Below are positions 16,788 to 25,011 of a DNA stretch of 64,000 nt, piece by piece; the stretch's first letter is position 1, and each line of letters starts with the position of its first letter. Source of the stretch: Streptomyces djakartensis. GTDB taxonomy: Bacteria; Actinomycetota; Actinomycetes; Streptomycetales; Streptomycetaceae. The notes under the pieces were generated by a model, which made no database searches, had not been told where the DNA came from, and saw nothing but the letters and a program-made list of their open reading frames with translations. The translations under genes and the position numbers were made by a program. The stretch lies in assembly GCF_014651075.1 (NCBI RefSeq), contig NZ_BMWE01000020.1, forward strand, positions 57,563 to 121,562. Direction: 5' to 3'.

Positions 16788-17726
16788 TCAGGGGCAGCGG
16801 ACGACCTGCCCCGCGTACGACAGGTTCCCGCCGAAGCCGAACAGCAGTACCGGGTCGCCGGTGGTGACCGCGCCCTGCTCGACCAGCTTGGAGAAGGCCA
16901 GCGGGATACTCGCGGCCGAGGTGTTGCCGGACTCGGTGACATCGCGGGCCACGACCGCGTTCACGGCACCGATCTTCTCGGCGAGGGGTTCGATGATGCG
17001 CAGGTTGGCCTGGTGGAGCACGACCCCGGCGAGGTCCTCCGGCACCATCCCGGCCCGTTCGCACGCCCGGCGTGCGATGGGCGGCAGCTGGGTGGTCGCC
17101 CAGCGGTAGACGCTCTGGCCCTCCTGGGCGAACCGTGGCGGGGTGCCCTCGATCCGCACCGCGTGCCCCATCTCCGGCACCGAGCCCCACAGCACCGGCC
17201 CGATGCCGGCCTCCGAAGAGGCTTCGACGACCGCCGCCCCCGCCCCGTCGCCGACGAGCACGCACGTGGTGCGGTCGCTCCAGTCGGTCACGTCGGACAT
17301 CTTGTCGGCGCCGATGACGAGCGCGCGGCTCGCGCCGCCCGCGCGGACGGTGTGGTCGGCGGTGGCCAGCGCGTGGGTGAAGCCCGCGCACACGACGTTG
17401 AGGTCCATCGTGGCGGGCCGCGGGATGCCGAGGCGGGAGGCGACCCGGGCGGCGGTGTTGGGTGAGCGGTCGACCGCGGTGGAGGTGGCCACCAGCACCA
17501 GGTCGATGTCGGCCGGGGCCAGTCCGGCCGCCGCGAGGGCCTTGGCCCCGGCGTGGGCGGCCAGTTCGTCGACCGGCTCGTCGGCCTCGGCGACGTGGCG
17601 GGTGCGGATGCCCACCCGGCTCCTGATCCACTCGTCACTGGTGTCGACCATGCCCGCCAGATCCTCGTTGGTGAGCACCTTGGCGGGCTGGTAGTGGCCG
17701 ACTGCGGCGATGCGCGAGCCGTTCAT
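16788..17726 (-). CDS. 3-oxoacyl-ACP synthase III-like ketosynthase (FabH homologue)
   Basis: Thiolase-fold ketosynthase III of 312 residues with the full catalytic triad: Cys113 in DLNVVCAGFTHAL, His238 in VVLHQANLRI and Asn268 in ESGNTSAASIP. FGFGGNLSYAGQ closes the fold. Length and spacing match FabH. The ATG is preceded by GAGGGGG. It stands alone, without ACP, FabD or FabF neighbours, so it is probably a paralogue rather than the housekeeping enzyme, condensing an acyl-CoA starter with malonyl-ACP or acting in an unlinked pathway. A hairpin separates it from the transporter genes upstream. Confidence 0.9.
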   Translation of the reverse strand: MNGSRIAAVGHYQPAKVLTNEDLAGMVDTSDEWIRSRVGIRTRHVAEADEPVDELAAHAGAKALAAAGLAPADIDLVLVATSTAVDRSPNTAARVASRLGIPRPATMDLNVVCAGFTHALATADHTVRAGGASRALVIGADKMSDVTDWSDRTTCVLVGDGAGAAVVEASSEAGIGPVLWGSVPEMGHAVRIEGTPPRFAQEGQSVYRWATTQLPPIARRACERAGMVPEDLAGVVLHQANLRIIEPLAEKIGAVNAVVARDVTESGNTSAASIPLAFSKLVEQGAVTTGDPVLLFGFGGNLSYAGQVVRCP

Positions 17727-17816
17727 GCGGGCGGTCCCCCTCGTTGCCTTGGGTAGCGGGACACACCAGTCTGATCAGTGACTCGCCGGTACGCGGGCAG
17801 GCAAGGCGACAGGAAA

Positions 17817-17860
17817 CGGGCGTCCGCGTTGTCAGCTTCGATCAGATCCTCGGACGCCCG
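17817..17860. terminator. hairpin downstream of the MFS small-subunit gene
   Basis: 10-bp perfect arms CGGGCGTCCG/CGGACGCCCG around a 24-nt loop, 17 nt past the TAG of the small-subunit gene on the minus strand. Likely terminator separating it from the FabH-like gene. Confidence 0.55.
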
Positions 17861-17876
17861 CACATGTATCCCTCAC

Positions 17877-18017
17877 CTAGCCGGTGAACAGCTGCGTCGC
17901 CTTCCGGACCAGCTCGTACAGCCCGTAGGCGAGGGGGACGCCCACCCACACCCAGGCGAAGGCGATCAGCCACCGCCGGTCCGGGCTAGGCGGACTCTGA
18001 CTGCTGTCGCTGGACAC
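17877..18017 (-). CDS. MFS transporter small subunit (46 residues)
   Basis: Tiny one-helix membrane protein reading MSSDSSQSPPSPDRRWLIAF and on through WVWVGVPLAYGLYELVRKAT to a final TQLFTG. The GTG has a perfect AGGAGG 6 nt upstream. Its first 32 nt overlap, in another frame, the end of the preceding oxalate/formate-type MFS gene. Proteins of this size and pattern (short polar N-terminus, one Trp/Val-rich helix, YGLYE motif) are known beside OFA-family MFS transporters and are annotated as a small subunit. Its function, perhaps stabilising the transporter, is inferred from pairing. Confidence 0.85.
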   Translation of the reverse strand: MSSDSSQSPPSPDRRWLIAFAWVWVGVPLAYGLYELVRKATQLFTG

Positions 18018-19320
18018 GGTCGGCCTCCTTCGGCTGTGGGACGTGGTGGCGGGGGTCGACCGGCCGGACCAGTTCGTTGGCGACGAAGCCGACGGCGAGC
18101 AGCCCGATCATGATGACGAACGACAGTCCGTACAGGGACGCGCCGTGCCGGCCGGCCTCCTCCTGCCGGTCGGCGATCCAGTTCACGATGAGCGGCCCGA
18201 GGACGCCGGCCGTGGACCAGGCGGTGAGCAGGCGCCCGTGGATCGCGCCGACCTGGTACGTGCCGAACAGGTCCTTCAGATAGGCGGGAACCGTGGCGAA
18301 TCCACCTCCGTAGAAGGAGAGGATGACCAGGGCGCACAGGATGAACAGGGGCTTGGAGGAGTCGCCGAAGAGGGCGATGAAGGCGTACATCAGGGCGCCG
18401 ACGCCCAGGTAGACGCGGTAGATGTTCTTGCGGCCGATGAGGTCGGACGTCGAGGACCAGCCGATGCGGCCCGCCATGTTCGCCGCCGACAGCAGCGCGA
18501 CGAATCCGGCGGCGGCCGTCACCGACACCGGTGTGGAGGTGTCGGCGAAGAAGTCCGTGATCATCGGCGCGGCCTTCTCCAGGATGCCGATGCCCGCGGT
18601 GACGTTCATGCAGAGCACGATCCACAGCAACCAGAACTGAGGGGTGCGCAGGGCCTGGTTCGCGGAGACCTGTGGGCCGGTGGGGGCTTGTCGCGCGGTT
18701 CCCCGCGCCCCTGGGGCCTGGCGCGGGACCCGGACCAGCAGAACACCCAGCAGCATGAAGGCGGCGTAGGAAAACCCGTGCACGAGGAAGGCCAGCGCGA
18801 TGCCGGAGCTGTCGGCGCCGAACGACTGAAGCATCTGCGCCGACCACGGCGAGGCGATCAGCGCGCCGCCGCCGAAGCCCATGATGGCGATGCCGGTGGC
18901 CATGCCGGGCCGGTCCGGGAACCACTTGATCAGGGTGGAGACGGGCGAGATGTAGCCGATGCCGAGGCCGATACCGCCGACGAAACCGTAGCCGAGGACG
19001 ATCAGCCAGTACCGCTCCGTGGCCGCGCCCAGCGCGGAGAGCAGGAAGCCGGACGAGAAGCAGACCAGGGCGACGGTCATCGCCCAGCGCGGGCCGTTGC
19101 GTTCCACGAGCGTGCCGCCGAAAGCGGCCGACAGCCCCAGCATGACGATGCCCAGCTGGAAGGGCAGCGCGCTCTGGGTGCCGCTCAGACCGAGCGCGGA
19201 CTCCAGAGGCGGTTTGAACACGCTCCAGGCATAGGCCTGGCCGATGGAGAGATGCACGGAGAGGGCGGCGGGCGGGACGAGCCAGCGGCTCCAGCCCGGG
19301 GGTGCTACGGGGGGACTCAT
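17986..19320 (-). CDS. oxalate/formate antiporter-type MFS transporter (OFA family)
   Basis: Twelve-helix major facilitator of 444 residues. MSPPVAPPGWSRWLVPPAAL begins just before helix 1, which holds the OFA-type SIGQAYAWSVF. ISPVSTLIKWFPDRPGMATG is the family's loop between helices 4 and 5. The central cytoplasmic loop (about residues 200-212, ARGTARQAP) is encoded by a copy of a dispersed repeat found in intergenic DNA elsewhere in this window. The start codon has only a weak ribosome site. The gene overlaps its small subunit and is divergent from fdhD, suggesting a formate- or oxalate-related role (inference); substrate not proven. Confidence 0.88.
   Translation of the reverse strand: MSPPVAPPGWSRWLVPPAALSVHLSIGQAYAWSVFKPPLESALGLSGTQSALPFQLGIVMLGLSAAFGGTLVERNGPRWAMTVALVCFSSGFLLSALGAATERYWLIVLGYGFVGGIGLGIGYISPVSTLIKWFPDRPGMATGIAIMGFGGGALIASPWSAQMLQSFGADSSGIALAFLVHGFSYAAFMLLGVLLVRVPRQAPGARGTARQAPTGPQVSANQALRTPQFWLLWIVLCMNVTAGIGILEKAAPMITDFFADTSTPVSVTAAAGFVALLSAANMAGRIGWSSTSDLIGRKNIYRVYLGVGALMYAFIALFGDSSKPLFILCALVILSFYGGGFATVPAYLKDLFGTYQVGAIHGRLLTAWSTAGVLGPLIVNWIADRQEEAGRHGASLYGLSFVIMIGLLAVGFVANELVRPVDPRHHVPQPKEADRVQRQQSESA
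18686..18718. repeat. dispersed Streptomyces repeat, copy inside the MFS coding sequence
   Basis: GCTTGTCGCGCGGTTCCCC followed by GCGCCCCTGGGG shares its core (CGCGCRGTTCCCCGCGCCCC) with intergenic copies at 50626-50656 and 60927-60958. Here it sits in frame, giving a Pro/Arg/Ala-rich stretch in the central loop of the transporter. Confidence 0.75.
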
Positions 19321-19626
19321 GAACCCCGGACAGTAGGGATCCGCAGGGGAGTTGAGAAGTCGGCGCGTCGACCGTGTGCGGTGAGCGGTAGCCGGCCTGC
19401 GCCGAACGGTCGGCGCACGGACCCTTGCCGCCCGGCCTCCGCACTGCAGCACCATGTCGCCGGCACACGTACGGCAGCGGAGTGGGCTGTGACCTGACGC
19501 CGCACGTGCGGGACAATGAGACCGTGAAGGTCACCTCGCCGCACGACGACCCGGTGCCCCACTGCGATCTCCGCATCAAGGGCCGTTTCGGCCACCGGCA
19601 CATACAGAACCGGGACTGATCAGGAC
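19321..19626. other. divergent intergenic region between the MFS gene and fdhD
   Basis: 306 nt without a convincing gene. It must hold the promoters for both directions. A 31-codon GTG frame ends 6 nt before fdhD but lacks a ribosome site and recognisable content. No clear dyad was found. Confidence 0.5.
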
Positions 19627-20475
19627 ATGGGACGAGTCACGGAACGACGCAAGGTGCTCCGCATCCGGGACGGTGCGGTCTCCAGCCGCCCGGACACGCT
19701 GGTGACCGAGGAACCCCTGGAGATCCGGCTGAACGGAAAGCCCCTGGCCATCACCATGCGCACCCCGGGCGACGACTTCGCGCTGGCGGCGGGCTTCCTG
19801 GTGAGCGAGGGGGTGCTGGGCACGCGGCGGGACCTGCGGAACATCGTGTACTGCGCCGGGGCCACGGCCGACGGCTCGAACACGTACAACGTGGTCGACG
19901 TGCAGACGGCCCCGGACGTGGTGATCCCCGACATCACACTCGAACGGAACGTGTACACCACGTCCTCGTGCGGCCTGTGCGGCAAGGCGTCGCTGGACGC
20001 GGTCCGGACGACGGCCCGCTGGCCCATCGCCGACACCCCCAAGGTGCGGGTCTCCCCCGAGCTGCTGGCCGGCCTGCCCGACCGGCTGCGCGCCGCCCAG
20101 CGGGTCTTCGACCGGACGGGGGGCCTGCACGCCGCGGCACTGTTCTCGGAGGGCGGTGAGCTGCTGGACGTCCGGGAGGACGTGGGCCGGCACAACGCGG
20201 TCGACAAGCTGGTCGGCCGCGCACTGCAGAACGGGGAGCTGCCGCTTTCCCGGGCGGTCCTGCTCGTCTCGGGCCGGGCCTCCTTCGAGCTGGCGCAGAA
20301 GGCCGTGATGGCCGGCATACCGGTCCTGGCGGCGGTCTCGGCGCCGTCCTCGCTGGCGGTGGACCTGGCCGCCGAGGCGGGCCTGACCCTGGTGGGCTTC
20401 CTGCGGGGCGGCTCCATGAACGTGTACGCGGGTGAGGACCGCGTCGCCCTGCGGGCGGCGACCGCCCAGGGCTGA
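19627..20475 (+). CDS. fdhD: FdhD, formate dehydrogenase accessory sulfurtransferase
   Basis: Protein of 282 residues that carries sulfur from a cysteine desulfurase to the molybdenum cofactor of formate dehydrogenase. The redox-active CxxC is SSCGLCG (Cys115, Cys118). Other family segments are EEPLEIRLNGKPLAITMRTP, VREDVGRHNAVDKLVG and LLVSGRASFELAQKAVMAGI. Length is normal. No formate dehydrogenase gene lies nearby in the window; the divergent oxalate/formate-type transporter is the only thematic neighbour. The start has a poor ribosome site (AGGA only 1-2 nt away); a leaderless or downstream start cannot be excluded. Confidence 0.95.
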   Translation: MGRVTERRKVLRIRDGAVSSRPDTLVTEEPLEIRLNGKPLAITMRTPGDDFALAAGFLVSEGVLGTRRDLRNIVYCAGATADGSNTYNVVDVQTAPDVVIPDITLERNVYTTSSCGLCGKASLDAVRTTARWPIADTPKVRVSPELLAGLPDRLRAAQRVFDRTGGLHAAALFSEGGELLDVREDVGRHNAVDKLVGRALQNGELPLSRAVLLVSGRASFELAQKAVMAGIPVLAAVSAPSSLAVDLAAEAGLTLVGFLRGGSMNVYAGEDRVALRAATAQG

Positions 20476-20484
20476 GCAGGTTCC

Positions 20485-20503
20485 CCCGCCGCACCGCGGC
20501 GGG
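20485..20503. terminator. terminator after fdhD
   Basis: 8-bp perfect stem CCCGCCGC/GCGGCGGG with 3-nt loop, 10 nt after the fdhD stop. Confidence 0.6.
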
Positions 20504-20687
20504 ACCCCGAGCTGCGGGGAGCGCCCCCTGCGCCTCTGGGGGCCCGCCTCGCCCTCCGGCAAGCAGGGGCACCGGGGCGCCGGTGCGGGGTCCCACCTAC
20601 GAACGGTCGTCCTGATCTCCGGACGCACGGTTCTTGTCGGGATGTGTGAGGACAAGTACCGTCTGTGACCCCCACACATGGGACGTG

Positions 20688-20727
20688 GGATGTCCGGTTG
20701 TCCGCATCTCTGTCGCCCGGATGTCCG
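20688..20727. promoter_or_regulatory. paired direct repeats upstream of the sialidase gene
   Basis: GGATGTCCG occurs at 20688-20696 and 20719-20727, exactly 31 bp apart (about three helical turns), 53-92 nt before the sialidase start. The rest of the 304-nt region 20476-20779 holds the fdhD terminator and no gene. Confidence 0.45.
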
Positions 20728-20779
20728 TTCCCATGCTCGGTGGCCCAGCCGACAGACCCATGAAGGGGCAGGTCGCGCC

Positions 20780-22651
20780 ATGCCGTCAAGTCTTCGCGCA
20801 CGTCTGAGATCCACCCTGACAGCCGTTCTCGCCGCCGCGGCGCTGCTCGCGCCCACAGGCCCGGTGCATGCCCAACCCGACAGATCATTACCGGAGTTCG
20901 AGCAACAGATCCTCTTCAAGGCCTCCCAGGACCCCGGCTACGCCTGCTTCCGGATCCCCGCGATCGTGCGGAGCACGGCCGGCACACTGCTCGCGTTCGC
21001 CGAGGGCCGCGTCCTCAACTGCGGGGACGCGGCCGACATCGACATCGTCGTCAAGCGCTCCACCGACGGCGGCCGCACCTGGGGCCCGCTCCAGGTGGTC
21101 AACGAGGGCGCGGGCGACACGCACGGCAACCCGGCTCCCCTCGTGGACCGCAGGACCGGCCGGATCCTGCTGGCCGAGACGTACAACACGGGCCGTACCG
21201 ACGCGGGCAGCTGCTCCGTTCCCTGCGATCGCACCCCGCGTCTGCAGTACAGCGACGACGACGGCCGGACCTGGTCGGAGCCGCGCGACCTGAGCGACCA
21301 GATCCTGCCCGAGCACTGGAACTCCTGGTACGCCACCGGGCCCGTGCACGGCATCCAGCTCACCCGCGGCAGGCACGCCGGGCGGCTGGTGTTCGGCGTC
21401 AACACCGAGACGTGGGACGGCAGCCGGGTCACCGCGAACCATGCCGCGCTCATCGTCAGCGACGACGGCGGCGACCACTGGCGGGTCGGCGCCACCGACT
21501 CCTGGCCCATAGCTCAGGACGGTACGTTCCGGCAGAAGCCGTCCGAGGTGACGCTCACCGAACGCGCCGACGGCGCGATCCTCGTCAGCGGCCGGGAGCA
21601 GGACGGCACCGACCTGGGCCACCGCTCCCAGACCGTCAGCCGGGACGGCGGCGACAGTTTCGCCACGCCCTTCCGCGCCCTGCCGGATCTCTACACCCCG
21701 CAGGTCCAGGGAGCCACGCTGCGCCTGGGCAGGAGGATCCTGCTGTCCGCCCCGGCCGACCCCGACCGCCGCCGGACGATGATGGTCCGCTCCTCCTACG
21801 ACGGCGGGCGCACCTGGGACAGCGTGGACCGGGGGACGGTCGTCACCACGGACTGGTCCGGTTACTCCGACATGGCCGCGGTCGGCTCCTCGACGGTGGG
21901 CCTGCTGTACGAGGGCGGCGCGGTCGACGCCCGGGACGAGATCCGCTTCGCCCGCTTCGGCGAGGACTGGCTGGAGCCACGCCGGGGCCGCGACCCGACC
22001 ACGCGTGACGCGGCGGCCGGTGCCAAGCCCGCGGCCGTGCTCGGTGGTGCCGGGCGGACGGCCGGTGTGCGCGGCGGCGCGCTGTCCTTCGACGGCACCG
22101 ACGACGCGGTACGCCTGCCGTTCCGGCCCCGGCTCCCGCTCGGGGACGGGGACTTCACGGCCTCGCTGTTCTTCCGCTACACGGCCACGACCGGCGAGCA
22201 GCCGTTGCTGTGGATGGGCGGCATCGGCGTCAACCAGCCCCAGATCTGGCTGCGCGGGGAGCCGGCGAGTGACCGGGTCCGGGGGCTCATCACCACCCGG
22301 TCGGGCGCGACGACCGTCAGGTCGGCCTCGGTGTGGACCGCCGGCGCCCACAACGACGGCCGCTGGCACCATCTGGCCCTGCGCCGGGGCGACGGGGAAC
22401 TGACGCTCTTCGTCGACGGTTCGCCGGTCAGCACCGCGGATGTGCCGGGCTCGGTCAGCCGCAACAGCCCGTTCGGCGTGCACATCGGCCAGCGGATGGA
22501 CAGCCGGGCGTTCCTGACGGGGGCGATCGACGACGTCCGCGTCTGGAACCGGGCCCTGACCGACCAGGAGCTGGCCTCCGGCGCCTCGGGCGCGGCCGCC
22601 TGGGGCACGGTGCTGTGGCTGCCCATGGACCAGGTGAGCGGCAGCAACTAA
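20780..22651 (+). CDS. secreted sialidase (GH33) with C-terminal LamG-like domain
   Basis: Exo-alpha-sialidase-type protein of 623 residues. A signal peptide ends near VHAQP (about residue 32). The FRIP motif, whose Arg is part of the arginine triad, is at 57-60, and five Asp-box repeats follow (STDGGRTWG, SDDDGRTWS, SDDGGDHWR, SRDGGDSFA, SYDGGRTWD), giving a six-bladed propeller over about 35-400. Residues about 430-620 form a laminin-G/concanavalin-like carbohydrate-binding domain (GGALSFDGTDDAVRLP, GAIDDVRVWNRAL). The ATG is preceded by AAGGGGCAGG; upstream in-frame codons lack export features. Its TAA overlaps the next gene's ATG (TAATG), so the two are coupled. Confidence 0.92.
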   Translation: MPSSLRARLRSTLTAVLAAAALLAPTGPVHAQPDRSLPEFEQQILFKASQDPGYACFRIPAIVRSTAGTLLAFAEGRVLNCGDAADIDIVVKRSTDGGRTWGPLQVVNEGAGDTHGNPAPLVDRRTGRILLAETYNTGRTDAGSCSVPCDRTPRLQYSDDDGRTWSEPRDLSDQILPEHWNSWYATGPVHGIQLTRGRHAGRLVFGVNTETWDGSRVTANHAALIVSDDGGDHWRVGATDSWPIAQDGTFRQKPSEVTLTERADGAILVSGREQDGTDLGHRSQTVSRDGGDSFATPFRALPDLYTPQVQGATLRLGRRILLSAPADPDRRRTMMVRSSYDGGRTWDSVDRGTVVTTDWSGYSDMAAVGSSTVGLLYEGGAVDARDEIRFARFGEDWLEPRRGRDPTTRDAAAGAKPAAVLGGAGRTAGVRGGALSFDGTDDAVRLPFRPRLPLGDGDFTASLFFRYTATTGEQPLLWMGGIGVNQPQIWLRGEPASDRVRGLITTRSGATTVRSASVWTAGAHNDGRWHHLALRRGDGELTLFVDGSPVSTADVPGSVSRNSPFGVHIGQRMDSRAFLTGAIDDVRVWNRALTDQELASGASGAAAWGTVLWLPMDQVSGSN

Positions 22652-23901
22652 TGTCACGGGGCGTGCCCGACGACGCATGCGCAGCACGAGCACGACAGCG
22701 CGCGGGAGTGGGGATCGGCCTGCTGCTGGTCCTGGTTCTCGGGGCCGCGCTGCTCATCGCCCTCCCGGAGGACGAGAGTCCGGACGATTACGGTGCCTGC
22801 CGGGCGCGCGCGGTCCGTTCCTGGCAGGCGGACGACGGCCTCACCGCCGAGTTCGCCCGCTACGGCGACGACGCGAGCCGCGCCGACGACTGGACCGGCG
22901 GCGACGGCACCCACTCGGTGCGGCTGCCCGACGGCCGGGTGCTGTGGCTGTTCTCGGACACCTATCTGGGCCGGGTGTACGGCCCGCCCAACCCCGCCGG
23001 TGAGCCGCATGCCTGGCGAGATGTCACCACGCCGTTGGTGCGCAACTCGGCCGTGCTGATGCGCGACGGGCGGCTGCGGAGCACCCTGCCCGCCCCGCTG
23101 TTCGCCGACCCGGCCCCGAACCAGTGGCGTTGGCCGGTCGCGGCCCGGGTCGAACCCCGCTCCCCCGGCTCCCCGGAGCAGGTCGTGCGGGTGCTGCTGT
23201 GGGTGCGCACGGCCGGCCAGGCCCCGTGGGTCTACGGCGTCCCCACCGCCACCGAGGTGGCCACCCTGTCCCTGCCCGGTCTGCGGGTGGAGTCGGTCGT
23301 CAAGGTGCTCGACCAGCAGCTGGTGCCGGATCCGTCCCGGCGCGTGCTGTTCGGCACGACGCTGGTCGAGGAGGACGGCTGGAGCTACGTCTTCGGCGGC
23401 GACGACGGCCAGGCCGCCTCCCGACCCGCCTCACACGCGTACGTGGCCCGGGTGCGGGAGGGCGGACTCGCGGATCCGGCGGCCTGGCAGTACTGGAACG
23501 GCTCGGCGTGGGCCGCCGGCGCCCGGCCCCGGCCGGTGCTCGGGGACGGGCGGCGCACGGGCGTGGGCAGCGCCTTCTCGGTCGTCCGGGACGACGGGGC
23601 GTACGTGCTGTTCACGATGGCCACCGGCACCAAGGGGCTGACCACCGTGGCGTCGTACTGGGCGTGCTCCCCGGCCGGGCCGTGGCACGGGCCCGCGAAG
23701 GAGTTCAGCCCGCCGCTGCCGCAGGGCCAGGTGGCCGCCTACAACCCGCAGGTCCATCCGGTGCTGAGCGGCGAGGGGCGTCTCGTGCTGAGCTACGACG
23801 TCAACTGGCTGGAAACGACGGGCGCCGCGGCACAGCTCAGCCGGAACGTGTCCCTGTACCGACCTCGGTTCGTGACGCTTCGGACGGCTCCGCGGCGGTG
23901 A
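22651..23901 (+). CDS. membrane-anchored propeller-like protein (DUF4185/DUF5005-like), coupled to sialidase
   Basis: 416 residues with one N-terminal transmembrane helix (about 20-38, VGIGLLLVLVLGAALLIALP) and an extracellular part. Segments such as RLPDGRVLWLFSDTYLG, YVFGGDDGQ and DGAYVLFTMATG, plus a final VHPVLSGEGRLVLSYDVNW, fit five-bladed glycosidase-like propellers of the DUF4185/DUF5005 type. No catalytic residue can be assigned. The ATG overlaps the sialidase stop. Its last 65 nt run into the opposite-strand BASS transporter gene. It may bind or trim glycans at the cell surface together with the sialidase (inference). Confidence 0.75.
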   Translation: MSRGVPDDACAARARQRAGVGIGLLLVLVLGAALLIALPEDESPDDYGACRARAVRSWQADDGLTAEFARYGDDASRADDWTGGDGTHSVRLPDGRVLWLFSDTYLGRVYGPPNPAGEPHAWRDVTTPLVRNSAVLMRDGRLRSTLPAPLFADPAPNQWRWPVAARVEPRSPGSPEQVVRVLLWVRTAGQAPWVYGVPTATEVATLSLPGLRVESVVKVLDQQLVPDPSRRVLFGTTLVEEDGWSYVFGGDDGQAASRPASHAYVARVREGGLADPAAWQYWNGSAWAAGARPRPVLGDGRRTGVGSAFSVVRDDGAYVLFTMATGTKGLTTVASYWACSPAGPWHGPAKEFSPPLPQGQVAAYNPQVHPVLSGEGRLVLSYDVNWLETTGAAAQLSRNVSLYRPRFVTLRTAPRR

Positions 23902-24877
23902 CCTCCGCACGGGGGTCGCGCGAACGGCGCTTGGCTATCACGGCGCAGACCATCAGCTGCATCTGGTGGAAGAGCATCAGCGGCAGCACGGCCGGCGAGG
24001 CGTGCGCGCCGAACAGGACGCTCGCCATGGGCAGTCCGGAGGCCAGGGACTTCTTCGAACCGGCGAACTGCAGGGTGATCCGGTCCTCCCGGCCGAAGCC
24101 CAGCGCCTTGCCGCCGTACCACGTCACCAGCAGCATCACGGCGAGGAGGACAGCTTCGGCGACGAGCAGCCCGGCCAGCCGGACGGGGCTGACCTGGTGC
24201 CAGATGCCCTGCGCCATGCCCTGGCTGAACGCGGTGTAGACGACGAGCAGGATCGAGCCCCGGTCCACCAGCCCGAGAACCTTTTTGTGCCGGGTGACGA
24301 AGCCTCCGATCCAGCGGCGCAGCAGCTGTCCGGCGAGGAACGGAACGAGCAGTTGCAGCACGATCCTCAGCAGCGAGTCGGCGGAGAACCCGCCGCCGCT
24401 GCCGCCCAGCAGCGATGCCGCGAGCAGCGGGGTGGCGATGATGCCGGCGAGCGAGGAGAAGGAGCCCGCGCAGATCGCGGCGGGCACGTTGCCCCTGGCC
24501 ATGGAGGTGAAGGCGATCGACGACTGGACGGTCGACGGGACCAGTGTGAGGAAGAGCATGCCCTGGTACAGCGGGTGGGTAAGGATCACCGGCACCAGCC
24601 CTCGGGCCGCGAGACCGAGCAGCGGGAAGACGACGAAGGTGCAGGCCAGGACCGTGACGTGGAGGCGCCAGTGGCGCAGCCCGTCGAGCGCCTCACGGGT
24701 GGACAGCCGGGCCCCGTACAGGAAGAACAGACAGGCGATCGCCGCCGTGGACGCTCCGGATGCGGCATCGGCGACGGTGCCCCGGGCGGGGAACAGGGCC
24801 GCGGCACCCACCGTCGCGAGCAGGAGAAGGATGTACGGGTCGATCGGCATCCGACGCGGTCGGCGCAGGCGTTTCAC
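23837..24877 (-). CDS. bile acid:sodium symporter (BASS/SBF-like) family transporter
   Basis: Integral membrane protein of 346 residues with about ten helices. Family marks: ACLFFLYGARLSTREALDGL, LFLTLVPSTVQSSIAFTSMARGN and AGSKKSLASGLPMASVLF. These are the unwound-helix regions that bind sodium and substrate in the SBF-like (PF13593-type) branch. The hydrophilic C-terminal tail overlaps 65 nt with the convergent gene. It is divergent from a LysR regulator with a palindrome between them, a common regulator-transporter arrangement. Substrate: an organic anion, not specified by sequence. Confidence 0.9.
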   Translation of the reverse strand: MKRLRRPRRMPIDPYILLLLATVGAAALFPARGTVADAASGASTAAIACLFFLYGARLSTREALDGLRHWRLHVTVLACTFVVFPLLGLAARGLVPVILTHPLYQGMLFLTLVPSTVQSSIAFTSMARGNVPAAICAGSFSSLAGIIATPLLAASLLGGSGGGFSADSLLRIVLQLLVPFLAGQLLRRWIGGFVTRHKKVLGLVDRGSILLVVYTAFSQGMAQGIWHQVSPVRLAGLLVAEAVLLAVMLLVTWYGGKALGFGREDRITLQFAGSKKSLASGLPMASVLFGAHASPAVLPLMLFHQMQLMVCAVIAKRRSRDPRAEVTAAEPSEASRTEVGTGTRSG

Positions 24878-24984
24878 GGTGCTCCACTGGCTCGAACGTG
24901 CGGGCGGTACGAGGGCCGGAGCGGCCCCCTCCCATCCTGCTCCCCCGGTCGGCGATCGGGAATCCCGTACAGCGCTCTCACTGC

Positions 24985-25001
24985 TATCGCGCTTCGCGAT
25001 A
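24985..25001. promoter_or_regulatory. palindrome at the LysR start
   Basis: TATCGCG-CTT-CGCGATA is a perfect 7-bp dyad, 10 nt before the LysR ATG and 107 nt before the BASS start. Candidate regulator binding site for autoregulation and for the divergent transporter. Confidence 0.65.
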
Positions 25002-25011
25002 ACCTGAAGCC

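Noticed and set aside
19526..19620. A 31-codon GTG frame before fdhD
   Set aside because: No ribosome site and no recognisable pattern; likely chance, though it ends close to fdhD.
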